Part shown: positions 5,935 to 13,841 of the stretch, one piece after another
How positions within the stretch are numbered: the stretch's first letter is position 1
Layout: each line of letters starts with the position of its first letter
Source of the DNA: Saprospiraceae bacterium
GTDB taxonomy: Bacteria; Bacteroidota; Bacteroidia; Chitinophagales; Saprospiraceae
Assembly: GCA_027031145.1 (NCBI GenBank)
Contig: JALVEG010000639.1
Coordinates: 1-19,909 of the forward strand
Length of the DNA: 19,909 nucleotides
Direction: 5' to 3'
Notes under the pieces: generated by a model
What the model saw: only the letters and a program-made list of their open reading frames with translations
The model's database searches: none
What the model was told of the DNA's origin: nothing
Position numbers and translations under genes: made by a program

Positions 5935-7830
5935 TTATAAATTTTGCAATACTTTATCCAATTTTTCATCAGGCCCCAGATTCATTTTTTTTCTCAATCT
6001 ATACCTGTTCATTTCCACACTTTTGGGAGATATATTTGTCAATGCCGCAATTTCTTTTGAAGACATATTTAGTCTCAGATAAACACATAATCTTTTTTCA
6101 TTCTTTGTAAGGTCAGGATATAGAGAATTCAATTTGTAAAAGAAATCTTTATTCAATTCATCCACATGCATTTGAAATGCTTCCCTGTCATTTTCAAGAT
6201 TTTGGTTTTGTGATATTAACAAATACAAATTATTCAATTTTTTTATTATCGCTAAGTCATTTGTTTCAAGCTTTATTTCTTCGATTTTTGCTTTTAACAA
6301 TTCCAGAAAATTGTTTTTTTCAATCAAATTCAAAGCCATTGTTGTCAATTCTTTATTTTTATAATTCAATAGATCTTCCATTTGTTGATTTTCAAGCAAT
6401 TGATATTTTGTTTCTATTTCTGCCAGAGCTTTTTGGGCATCCAATATCTGAGCATTTTTGCTAAGAATCAACTTATTCCTTTTGTACATTGAATTCAACC
6501 ATCTGAAAATAAAAAATATTAATCCTGCTAAAACAGCAAGTATAAATGCTAAGTTGAAGTATTTTGATATGTTTTTATCTTCACTATCTGATTTTATTTT
6601 TAATTTATCAAAATACTTTTTTGCAACACCATGATTATCGTTTGATTCAACACTAACACTGTCTATTGAACTATTTACAGAGTCAATATTTACAGAGTCT
6701 GTCAATGGAATAGTTATTGACTTAGTATCTTTATCGATTCCTTTTTTATTTCTTTTAAGAATTTTATTTGTAATGACATTATTTCCATTTTCGCTACTTA
6801 CGGGAATCAAAAAAACATTATTAACAAAGAATAATGCAAAAAATGAAAATACTCCTGCAATTACAGGTGTGGCAATCCATCCAAGACTGATTCCACCCAG
6901 TATTTTATAATTAATATTGTAACCTCCTTTCAATAATCCCAAACCTAAAATCGATCCTACTATTACCTGCGAACTAGAAACAGGTACCAATGGAATAGGA
7001 GGCAATCCAAGACTTTGTACAAAATTGGATAAACTTGTAGAAGAGAAAATGAATAATACCAATGAATGAGACAGTACTGTGATTATGGCAGATTTTGACG
7101 ATAATTGCATCAATCCTCCGCCAACGGTATCCATCACCCTTTTGGAATATGTAAAAATACCAACTGCTATTGCTATACCACCCAACAAAAACAACTGTTG
7201 AACACCGCTCAATTTGAATAAACCGAAATTGAGATAGCTTTCAGGTGCAGCGGATACAAAAACTCCCATTACATTCGCAATATTATTTGCACCTAAACTA
7301 AAAGATCCGAAAGCACCTACAAGAAGTAATGAAAATCGAATATAAGCATCTTGCTTCAAAAGATGAATGCCGACTACCTTGAAGTAAATATGTTGGATAT
7401 AATATAATATAATGGCAAATACCGCTCCGAGTATAGGCCCCATTACCCATGTTGAAACTATTTTACTCAAAACATGGATATCTGTGGGTAAACCATTATA
7501 AAAATTCCATCCTATTATGGCTCCGACAATTGCCTGAGAAGTTGAAACAGGAACTTTGAATTTAGTCATCCAATAAACCGTGATAGCTGCTGAGAGAGCA
7601 ACTGTAAACGCACCACCTAGAGCTGAAACAGATCCCAATTTTCCCAAAGTATGCGTTGCTCCGGCTCCCTGTATTACAGCGCCAAGAATCACAAATATTG
7701 AAGCAATTATCGCAGCTCTTTTGAAACTGACCATCCGTGTTCCTACAGCGGATCCAAATACATTGGCAGCATCATTTGCGCCCAATGACCACCCTAAAAA
7801 TAAACCGCTGGATAGAAAAAATAATGTCAT
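5935..7830 (-). CDS. Pit phosphate transporter fused to a membrane-tethered LuxR-type HTH regulator
   Basis: A single uninterrupted frame encodes ~631 residues. Residues 1-343 are a PHO4/Pit transporter with its two inverted-repeat signatures GANDAANVFGSAVGT (~18-31) and GANNIANVMG (~180-189) and the matching VSTSQAIVGAI/VSSSQVIVGSI motifs. A ~80-residue Ser/Asp/Asn-rich linker follows (344-424). Next come an extra hydrophobic helix (~425-446) with a basic RWLNSMYKRNK edge and a coiled coil (~450-560). Last is a LuxR/GerE-type HTH (~563-625; LTKNEKRLCVYLRLNMSSKEIA, SPKSVEMNRYRLRKKM). The C-terminal half resembles the end of Bacteroidota TPR-TM-coil-LuxR regulators, with Pit in place of the TPR sensor. 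I prefer ATG 7830, which overlaps the upstream TGA (TGATG); TTG 7833 is an alternative. The transport part is secure; a regulatory role is inference. Confidence 0.9.
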   Translation of the reverse strand: MTLFFLSSGLFLGWSLGANDAANVFGSAVGTRMVSFKRAAIIASIFVILGAVIQGAGATHTLGKLGSVSALGGAFTVALSAAITVYWMTKFKVPVSTSQAIVGAIIGWNFYNGLPTDIHVLSKIVSTWVMGPILGAVFAIILYYIQHIYFKVVGIHLLKQDAYIRFSLLLVGAFGSFSLGANNIANVMGVFVSAAPESYLNFGLFKLSGVQQLFLLGGIAIAVGIFTYSKRVMDTVGGGLMQLSSKSAIITVLSHSLVLFIFSSTSLSNFVQSLGLPPIPLVPVSSSQVIVGSILGLGLLKGGYNINYKILGGISLGWIATPVIAGVFSFFALFFVNNVFLIPVSSENGNNVITNKILKRNKKGIDKDTKSITIPLTDSVNIDSVNSSIDSVSVESNDNHGVAKKYFDKLKIKSDSEDKNISKYFNLAFILAVLAGLIFFIFRWLNSMYKRNKLILSKNAQILDAQKALAEIETKYQLLENQQMEDLLNYKNKELTTMALNLIEKNNFLELLKAKIEEIKLETNDLAIIKKLNNLYLLISQNQNLENDREAFQMHVDELNKDFFYKLNSLYPDLTKNEKRLCVYLRLNMSSKEIAALTNISPKSVEMNRYRLRKKMNLGPDEKLDKVLQNL

Positions 7831-8474
7831 CAATCTTTGGTTTTAATTTCCAATGCTGATAAAATCCTTGCTGCATCTTCAGCACGGTCTGATATCTGTT
7901 CAATATGAAGAGTAAAATATCTCAAATGGATTTTTTGACTCAATTTCAAATGCTTTGTATCTTTAAATATCTTTCTCTTCAAATCCGATGCTAATACATC
8001 AGTTTCTTTTTCATAAAAATAAACTCTGTGCTCGTTGTCTTTGACAGAAGAAGGATTGTTGAAAAAAGATCTGACTGCCGGTATTACAGCCTCGGCAGCA
8101 GCACAGGATACATCAGTAAGTTTTGAAAACTCCGAATTCAATTTCTTAGGGATATCAGGGACTTCAACATCATACTGAAACAAATTTTCTTTTGCCGTAT
8201 CAATGATATCATCAAGATGATCCAAAAGACTAACTACATCAGCACTGTATTGGGGAATCAGCGAATGTTCGAAAAATTCATTTCTGATCCTTAATACAAT
8301 AGTATCTGCTTTTGCTTCCAGCTTATATAATTTATCTAAATTTTTTGAAAAATTATCTTCATCATTCTCCAGATAATATTTGACCCCTTCTTTAAAAACC
8401 AATATCCCCTGATCAATAGTATCAAGGAATTCATCTATATCCCGGATGGTCGATTTTGTCTTTTTAAAAAACAT
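7830..8474 (-). CDS. PhoU-like DUF47 protein, Pit accessory
   Basis: A 214-residue all-helical cytoplasmic protein of the DUF47/PhoU-like family. Acidic metal-binding type segments are spaced as in PhoU: YKLEAKADTIVLRIRNEFFEHSLIP (~48-72), LLDHLDDIIDTAKEN (~81-95), YEKETDVLASDLKRKIF, and the final HIEQISDRAEDAARIL. DUF47 genes are commonly paired with pit (for example orfA-pit in Sinorhizobium) and are thought to modulate the transporter. The frame is open to a GTG at 8480, but the ATG at 8474 is preferred. It is first in the cluster, translationally coupled to pit (TGATG), with a strong promoter candidate ending just upstream. Confidence 0.9.
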   Translation of the reverse strand: MFFKKTKSTIRDIDEFLDTIDQGILVFKEGVKYYLENDEDNFSKNLDKLYKLEAKADTIVLRIRNEFFEHSLIPQYSADVVSLLDHLDDIIDTAKENLFQYDVEVPDIPKKLNSEFSKLTDVSCAAAEAVIPAVRSFFNNPSSVKDNEHRVYFYEKETDVLASDLKRKIFKDTKHLKLSQKIHLRYFTLHIEQISDRAEDAARILSALEIKTKD

Positions 8475-8491
8475 AGGCACTTATTTTTTGG

Positions 8492-8523
8492 CAAATTTAA
8501 GTTAATATCAATTAATATCCAAA
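8492..8523 (-). promoter_or_regulatory. Candidate Bacteroidota sigma-A promoter for the phosphate cluster
   Basis: On the minus strand TTTG (8523-8520) is followed after 20 bases by TAAATTTG (8499-8492), fitting the Bacteroidota TTTG-N~19-TAnnTTTG form exactly. Transcription would start about 10 bases before the DUF47 ATG at 8474, giving a very short leader. Confidence 0.55.
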
Positions 8524-8542
8524 CTCCAAATTCTACACCAAA

Positions 8543-8643
8543 TTTACAAAAATCACAAAATAATATTTGTAGAGTAATTATTATTTTATAGGTATTGATA
8601 TTCTGTGAGTTATAAAATTTTGTAGTATTTTGATTTTTGTAAA
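8543..8643. repeat. Spaced 13-bp inverted repeat upstream of the phosphate cluster
   Basis: TTTACAAAAATCA (8543-8555) and TGATTTTTGTAAA (8631-8643) are perfect inverse copies 75 bp apart, and the match extends further with a 2-base gap. They lie upstream of the promoter candidate, as paired operator sites might, but base composition alone makes such matches fairly likely. Confidence 0.35.
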
Positions 8644-8913
8644 GTTAAGAATTTTATGATATTGTAGGTTATAAATATAGGTATATTTTTTTTGATTTTT
8701 TATATTTTCCAATCTATCCGTATAAGTTTTCTTAATAGTCATTTTTGACAAGGAACTTTTTAAATATATTTTGCGTTAAAAAAATGAAAAATATTTATTT
8801 TTTTAATGAATTGTTAAAGAAAGGATCTCAAATAATTTTTTTGATTGATTTTATACATATTTGTTATGTGATTTTCGTTGTAAATAAAATTGAAAACTAA
8901 AAAAATAAATGAT

Positions 8914-9864
8914 ATGAAGACAAAAAAAATATTATTAGCAGGAACATTGCTGATAGTGGCAATGATAGCCGTTTATGCTTTTGGGCTTAAATCAAAACCA
9001 AGTATAAAACAAGAGAGTGGTATTCAAAAACAATATGATTTTATGACAGGGGATACAACCAGATTTCCCGAAGCAATAACCGAAAAAAGAACTACACAAA
9101 TAGAGATTATCAACGGGAAGAAAAAGATCAAAGAAACCATTATCAAAATGAAAGGGGATTCCATCATTGAAAAAAAAGTGATTGAAAGAGAAGAAGATAG
9201 TGATGATAGTTTTGATATGAATTTAGATTCTGCTAATGGTTTCTCAGGAGGTTTTTATTTTAAGCAATTTGACCCTGATGATATTGACAGCCTAATGCCA
9301 TTGAACAAGGATCTTTTGGGATTCGATCTATTTGAAAATGATTCGATCCTTCAACAATTCGGATTTAGATTCAACCCGGGGCAGCATTTCAATTTTGAGT
9401 CACCTTTTAATGGTTGGGATGATGATTTTATGAAAAATTTCGATTTTGATTTTTCAATACCAAATTCCGATATGTCTCAAATAAGAAAGAGAATGGAAGA
9501 ATTGCAGGAAAAAATGATGCGGGGACTTGAAGACGATCAAATTTATGACAACCCTTTCAAAAATCAAAAATTGCCAAATGTACCTCGCCGAAGCAATCCA
9601 TATCATCGAAACAAAGCCAAATCGATGAATGATATAATCACCGAGCATCTTTTGAATGACGGATATATCAAGGATATTGATGAAAAATACAAATTTGAGA
9701 TCAATGAGAAATTTTTAAAAATAAATGGTAAAAAGCAAGATAAAGCCATTTATGACAAATACAAAAAGATCATCGAAGATAACACAGGAGTGGAATTGGA
9801 AGATGAATTTGATTTTAAATTCACAAATAAAAAGAAACTTAACAAAAAAACAATCAGGATTTAG
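8914..9864 (+). CDS. Membrane-anchored hypothetical protein
   Basis: A 316-residue protein with one N-terminal hydrophobic helix (KILLAGTLLIVAMIAVYAFG, ~5-24), then a long soluble, very charged part that probably sits in the periplasm. The middle is rich in Asp, Phe and Asn (~95-190). A more ordered C-terminal module (~240-305) holds NDIITEHLLNDGYIKD, YKFEINEKFLKINGKKQ and YDKYKKIIEDNTG. That module resembles a segment seen in Bacteroidota membrane proteins, including the tails of BlaR1/M56-like proteins, where xxVNGKKQxxxxxxKY recurs; no catalytic motif is visible. The frame extends to a TTG at 8890 that repeats the MKTKKI start, but the ATG at 8914 is preferred. Its function is unknown. It stands alone and is convergent with birA. 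Confidence 0.8.
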   Translation: MKTKKILLAGTLLIVAMIAVYAFGLKSKPSIKQESGIQKQYDFMTGDTTRFPEAITEKRTTQIEIINGKKKIKETIIKMKGDSIIEKKVIEREEDSDDSFDMNLDSANGFSGGFYFKQFDPDDIDSLMPLNKDLLGFDLFENDSILQQFGFRFNPGQHFNFESPFNGWDDDFMKNFDFDFSIPNSDMSQIRKRMEELQEKMMRGLEDDQIYDNPFKNQKLPNVPRRSNPYHRNKAKSMNDIITEHLLNDGYIKDIDEKYKFEINEKFLKINGKKQDKAIYDKYKKIIEDNTGVELEDEFDFKFTNKKKLNKKTIRI

Positions 9865-9916
9865 TTCATATTGAATAACTCCGGTTTAAAGTTGAGGAAA
9901 AGGGAGAATCCAAACA

Positions 9917-10005
9917 GGTGCATTTCATTTTTTCGTTTTTTCCATAACTCGCCTCTAACTCCTAAAGGAGAACCCAACCCGCTATGCGAAAAAATGAAAT
10001 GCACC
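9917..10005. mobile_element. 89-bp palindromic MITE-like element
   Basis: It is bounded by a perfect 19-bp inverted repeat: GGTGCATTTCATTTTTTCG (9917-9935) and its reverse complement (9987-10005). The 51-bp centre contains a small hairpin CTCCT-AA-AGGAG. Flanks ATCCAAAC and ATCAAAAC, one base outside the repeats, could be a diverged 8-bp target duplication. It may instead, or also, serve as a bidirectional terminator between convergent genes. No second copy is in the window. Confidence 0.5.
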
Positions 10006-10037
10006 CATCAAAACTTACTCTACGCAAGAAATAAATA

Positions 10038-10114
10038 GTATCTACTCAGGTAGGGTGCTTTTGAGATGAAAAAAGTGTTTTTTTCAATCAAAATGATTCT
10101 ACCTGAGTAGATAC
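10038..10114. mobile_element. 77-bp MITE, copy A
   Basis: Perfect 16-bp terminal inverted repeats GTATCTACTCAGGTAG...CTACCTGAGTAGATAC are flanked by an 8-bp direct repeat AATAAATA (10030-10037 and 10115-10122). Its reverse complement differs from copy B by only two bases in 77. Inner arms (TTTTGA, TGAAAAAA) also pair, so the whole element can snap back. The 8-bp duplication suggests cross-mobilisation by an IS66-type transposase, though the GTAT end departs from the GTAA typical of that family. Confidence 0.8.
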
Positions 10115-10154
10115 AATAAATATATCAGAAGCAGTAATTTATACGCAGAGCAAA

Positions 10155-10901
10155 TTATATTATAAACCTGATTTGTCCATGCATAAATGATCTGAGTTCA
10201 TTATTTACATTCAGTACTATTTCTCCCGTTTCTTTTACTGTTTCGATTTTAGCATTGAATCTTTCTCCGTCTTTCGATTGACATTTTAAAACCGAATTAT
10301 ATCCAAGTAGTTTTAAAACAAATTCCTGTTTTATTTTATCAAAACCCTTGTTTTTTAATCGAATATAGTACTCATCCAGATTTTTTAATAGCGCATAAAA
10401 CAATTCTTGTTTATCCAATTCTTTTCCGGATTCTATTGCCAATGAACCGGCATTTGGCAATTCTTTTGAAAATTTCTTTTGATTAACATTCAACCCAATA
10501 CCTATGACTGAATTTTTAATCTTTTGTCCTTTAATAGAATTTTTAATTAAAACTCCTCCTATTTTTTTATTGTTTAAAAAAATATCGTTAGGCCATTTGA
10601 TTTTACATTCAAGATTGAGATTTTCTTCAATCATCTTAATAATACTCAGGGTTACCATCTCACTTAAATAAAACTGTTTGGAGACGTCTAAAAACTCCGG
10701 ATAAAGAATTAAAGACATAAGAATATTTTCACCTTTTGAACTATACCAGATATTAGACCCCTGACCTTTCCCGTTAGTTTGATACTCTGTCAAAACAATA
10801 GTTCCTTCAGGTTGTTTATCTTTTGACAATAATGTTGAAGCAAAATCATTTGTTGAATTGATTTTATCCAAATTTATTATTTTGCTTCCTATGATATACA
10901 T
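10155..10901 (-). CDS. birA: Biotin--[acetyl-CoA-carboxylase] ligase
   Basis: A 248-residue monofunctional biotin protein ligase that joins biotin via biotinyl-AMP to the carrier lysine of biotin enzymes. The biotinyl-AMP loop reads GKGQGSNIWYSS (~44-55), a variant of GRGRxGxxWxS. The ATP/biotin site KWPND is at ~102-106 with the catalytic lysine K102, followed by NNKKIGGVLI. The C-terminal SH3-like part is short, and the N-terminal DNA-binding repressor domain of E. coli BirA is absent. The frame is open to 10994, but the extra 31 codons are low-complexity Tyr/Phe/Asn/Lys; the family start matches the ATG at 10901. It is divergent from rsfS with a short gap. Confidence 0.93.
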   Translation of the reverse strand: MYIIGSKIINLDKINSTNDFASTLLSKDKQPEGTIVLTEYQTNGKGQGSNIWYSSKGENILMSLILYPEFLDVSKQFYLSEMVTLSIIKMIEENLNLECKIKWPNDIFLNNKKIGGVLIKNSIKGQKIKNSVIGIGLNVNQKKFSKELPNAGSLAIESGKELDKQELFYALLKNLDEYYIRLKNKGFDKIKQEFVLKLLGYNSVLKCQSKDGERFNAKIETVKETGEIVLNVNNELRSFMHGQIRFII

Positions 10902-10975
10902 TAATTTGTTACTTTTACTATATTTATAATTAAAAAATGAATAATTTTGCATAAAATTATAAAAATACCGAAAAT

Positions 10976-11362
10976 TTGAATAAAAACACGTCATTAGAAA
11001 TAAAAAATCCTAGTACTGAATCGATGAATGATTTAATAATCGATAGTATAAAGGATATAAAAGGAAAAAATATTGTCAAATTGGATATGAGGGAAATTTC
11101 AGGAGCACCTGCTGATTTCTTCATTATTTGTGAAGGTGATTCAACTGTCCAGGTAGCATCAATTGCCGGCAATATTTATAAAAGAATGAAATTGGAAAAA
11201 GGTATCCTTCCCATTAGTTATGAAGGAAAAAACAACTCTACCTGGCTTTTAATCGATTACTTCACTACTGTTGTCCATGTTTTTTATCCGGAAACAAGAG
11301 AATTTTATAATTTGGAATCCCTGTGGAATGATGCAGTAAAAGAAATAATCCCTGAAAATTAA
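10976..11362 (+). CDS. rsfS: Ribosome silencing factor RsfS (Iojap family)
   Basis: A protein of up to 128 residues with the RsfS/DUF143 pattern LIIDSIKDIKGKNIVKLDMREISGAPADFFIICEGDST (~20-57), then STWLLIDYFTTVVHVFYPETREFYNLESLW near the end. RsfS binds ribosomal protein uL14 and blocks 30S-50S joining when nutrients are scarce. The TTG at 10976 gives an N-terminal length normal for the family; the first ATG in frame, at 11024, would leave it short but still covers the domain, so the start is uncertain. A TAnnTTTG-like box (TAATTTTG, 10942-10949) would give a ~20-base leader to the TTG. The ftsH gene follows after 21 bp, a common Bacteroidota pairing. Confidence 0.92.
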   Translation: MNKNTSLEIKNPSTESMNDLIIDSIKDIKGKNIVKLDMREISGAPADFFIICEGDSTVQVASIAGNIYKRMKLEKGILPISYEGKNNSTWLLIDYFTTVVHVFYPETREFYNLESLWNDAVKEIIPEN

Positions 11363-11383
11363 ATTATTAAAAATTGTATTTAA

Positions 11384-13402
11384 ATGAACAATAATAAAGA
11401 AAATAACAAAAAAACTCCCAATAAAAATAAGAAAATTCCCAATATCAATCCAAACGATAAAAAAAAGGGAGGATCGAATTCATTTTGGATTTATGGAATG
11501 ATAATTCTTGGCATTATTGCTTTACAGTTATTTATCTACCCAGCCAATACAGCTAAAGAAACCAGTTTCTTTGATTTTATAGATATGGTACGTCAAAATG
11601 ATGTTGAAAAAGTAGAGGTGATAAATAAATCTATCGCAAATGTTTATATCAAGAAAGAAAGTAAAGATAAATATAAAGAATTAAAAGATCGTAAATCCGA
11701 CATTCCCGGACCTGATTTTACATTTGAGATAGGTGATATGCGAACATTTGACGAGCAAATGATGAAACTCAAAAATGAAGGGTATGATATTAATCCGATT
11801 CTTAAAACCAAACCGGATTGGATTGGGCCGGTATTGAATTGGTTATTACCTATTGTGATTTTAATTGCTTTATGGATATTTTTAATGCGCAGAATGGGTG
11901 CAGGAGGTGGACCGGGAGCTCAAATTTTCAGTATCGGCAAATCAAAAGCAGCTCTTTTTGATAAAAATGCTAAAGTAAATGTTACATTTAAAGATGTAGC
12001 CGGACTGAAAGAAGCAAAACAAGAAGTAATGGAAGTGGTTGATTTTTTAAAGAACCCTAAAAAATATACAAAATTAGGTGGTAAAATTCCAAAAGGTGTA
12101 CTTTTGGTAGGCCCTCCCGGAACAGGAAAAACATTATTGGCAAAAGCTGTAGCCGGGGAAGCGGAAGTACCTTTCTTTTCCATTTCAGGATCTGATTTCG
12201 TGGAAATGTTCGTAGGAGTTGGAGCTTCAAGAGTAAGGGATCTCTTCAAGCAGGCAAGAGAAAAAGCACCTTGTATCGTATTTATTGATGAGATTGATGC
12301 CATAGGAAGATCAAGAGCTAAAGGATCAATGCCCGGAGGTAATGACGAACGAGAAAATACTTTGAACCAATTGCTGGTAGAAATGGATGGTTTCAAAACA
12401 GATGCCGGAGTAATACTTATGGCTGCAACTAACAGACCTGATGTATTGGATCATGCATTGTTGAGACCGGGTAGATTTGACAGACAGATCGGAATCGACT
12501 TACCGGATTTGAAAGAAAGGGAAGAAATATTTTTAGTACATCTCAAAGATATCAAAACCTGTAAAGAGGTCGACACAAAATATCTTGCAGAAATGACTCC
12601 CGGATTTGCAGGTGCCGATATTGCAAATGTTTGTAATGAAGCGGCTTTGGTAGCAGCAAGAAGCGATAAAAAATGTGTCGAAATGGAGGACTTCAATTAC
12701 GCTCTGGACAGAGTGATAGGAGGTTTGGAAAAAAGGAATAAATTTATTCCTCCAAAAGAAAAGAAAACAATTGCCTACCATGAAGCCGGACATGCTATTT
12801 GCGGCTGGTTTCTTGAAAATGCTTCACCTCTTGTTAAAGTAACAATTATTCCAAGGGGTATGGGGGCACTTGGTTATGCACAATATCTGCCCAAAGAAGA
12901 ATATATTGTTAAAAAAGACCAATTGCTTGACAGAATGACAATGACACTGGGAGGAAGAGCTGCCGAAAAGGTGATTTTTGATAAAATATCGACAGGAGCA
13001 CAAAATGATCTAGACAGAGCGACGCAATTGGCATATAATATGATTACGGTTTATGGAATGGATGATTCAGTCGGCAATGTTTCATTCTATGGTATGTCAA
13101 AAGATAGTTTTGTAAAGCCATATAGTGAAACAACAGGCGCTTTGATAGATGAAAAAGTAAGGGAAATTATTGAAGAACAATATTTAAGAGCACAGAAGCT
13201 TTTAAAAGAAAAGAAAAATGAATTGGATATTTTAGCCAAAACTTTATTGGAGAAAGAAGTTTTAACTAAATCCGATGTTGAAAGGTTGATCGGTAAAAGA
13301 CCTTTTCCAGACGAATCATTAATTCCATCCGAAGAAGAGTTTCATAAAAGCGAAAAAGATTTGGAAGAAAACAATAAAAATGATAAAAAAGAAGATGAAT
13401 GA
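11384..13402 (+). CDS. ftsH: ATP-dependent zinc metalloprotease FtsH
   Basis: A 672-residue inner-membrane AAA+ protease that degrades unstable membrane and cytosolic proteins as a hexamer. Two membrane helices (~33-52 and ~148-168) bracket the periplasmic part. The AAA domain has Walker A GPPGTGKT at 243-250, the pore segment with FVG (in DFVEMFVGVGASR), Walker B IVFIDEIDA at ~298-305, and the second region of homology AATNRPDVLDHALLRPGRFDR. The zinc site is HEAGH at 466-470 with the third ligand D542 in NDLDRATQLA. All catalytic residues are present. The N-terminus is unusually rich in Asn and Lys before the first helix, and the C-terminal tail is Lys/Glu-rich (EEFHKSEKDLEENNK). It is co-oriented with rsfS. 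Confidence 0.97.
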   Translation: MNNNKENNKKTPNKNKKIPNINPNDKKKGGSNSFWIYGMIILGIIALQLFIYPANTAKETSFFDFIDMVRQNDVEKVEVINKSIANVYIKKESKDKYKELKDRKSDIPGPDFTFEIGDMRTFDEQMMKLKNEGYDINPILKTKPDWIGPVLNWLLPIVILIALWIFLMRRMGAGGGPGAQIFSIGKSKAALFDKNAKVNVTFKDVAGLKEAKQEVMEVVDFLKNPKKYTKLGGKIPKGVLLVGPPGTGKTLLAKAVAGEAEVPFFSISGSDFVEMFVGVGASRVRDLFKQAREKAPCIVFIDEIDAIGRSRAKGSMPGGNDERENTLNQLLVEMDGFKTDAGVILMAATNRPDVLDHALLRPGRFDRQIGIDLPDLKEREEIFLVHLKDIKTCKEVDTKYLAEMTPGFAGADIANVCNEAALVAARSDKKCVEMEDFNYALDRVIGGLEKRNKFIPPKEKKTIAYHEAGHAICGWFLENASPLVKVTIIPRGMGALGYAQYLPKEEYIVKKDQLLDRMTMTLGGRAAEKVIFDKISTGAQNDLDRATQLAYNMITVYGMDDSVGNVSFYGMSKDSFVKPYSETTGALIDEKVREIIEEQYLRAQKLLKEKKNELDILAKTLLEKEVLTKSDVERLIGKRPFPDESLIPSEEEFHKSEKDLEENNKNDKKEDE

Positions 13403-13580
13403 CACTGTTTCAATTTAACAGATTAATTCAAAATATTTTCTTTTATAGAATTGTTTATTAATTTTATATAAATTATAATTTATCATATATAAAAAATAAT
13501 AAAATCATAAATTTATTTTTATTATAAAATAGAAGAAGGTTTTGTATAGTAAATATTAATTATTTTTTGTAATTTTGGGC

Positions 13581-13835
13581 ATGCAAGAAGTATTTTCTAA
13601 AATAGAAGAAATAAAAAACAAGGTTTCTATTCTTCTAAATTCTTATGAAAATTTGAAAAAGGAAAATGAAAAACTTGCTAAAAAGATACAATCCCTTGAA
13701 CAGGAAATAGAGTTTTCAAAAGGTAAACTCGAAAACAAAAGTATCGTAAATAAAAATGTAGAGAAAGAGAAAATTGAAGAGGAGTTAACAACTTATATTA
13801 ATGAAATAGAAGATTTGATAAAAATATTGAGCTGA
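13581..13835 (+). CDS. Small coiled-coil protein upstream of zapA (ZapB-like)
   Basis: An 84-residue protein that is almost wholly coiled coil: MQEVFSKIEEIKNKVSILLN then heptad-rich KKENEKLAKKIQSLEQEIEF, a polar KNVEKEK stretch, and a short hydrophobic tail LTTYINEIEDLIKILS. The ATG at 13581 is preferred over an in-frame TTG at 13575. It is separated by 6 bp from zapA, so the two are certainly co-transcribed. A small coiled-coil gene commonly sits here in Bacteroidota, and a role with ZapA in FtsZ-ring assembly is inferred from position and size. Similarity to ZapB is structural only. Confidence 0.78.
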   Translation: MQEVFSKIEEIKNKVSILLNSYENLKKENEKLAKKIQSLEQEIEFSKGKLENKSIVNKNVEKEKIEEELTTYINEIEDLIKILS

Positions 13836-13841
13836 TAAAGA

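Larger units (their letters stand above)
8475..8913. other. AT-rich divergent intergenic region
   Basis: No gene, tRNA or clear RNA gene was recognised in these 439 bp between the minus-strand phosphate cluster and a plus-strand hypothetical gene. It holds the promoter candidate at 8492-8523 and a spaced 13-bp inverted repeat (8543-8555/8631-8643). For the plus-strand gene I see only weak promoter-like sequence (TACATATTTG at 8854-8863) without a properly spaced -33 element. Confidence 0.6.

Noticed and set aside
5935..7830. Pit-HTH fusion as a sequencing frameshift joining two genes
   Set aside because: The frame stays open across a polar linker and a new membrane helix with normal codon use, and there is no stop, start or overlap between the two parts. 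Without read data this is not absolute.
11920..12696. Antisense open frames opposite ftsH
   Set aside because: Shadows of the highly conserved ftsH coding sequence; no family resemblance or start context.
13403..13574. AT-only inverted repeat ATAATAAAAT...TTTTTATTAT as terminator after ftsH
   Set aside because: All-AT stem in near-pure AT sequence; too weak and too likely by chance.
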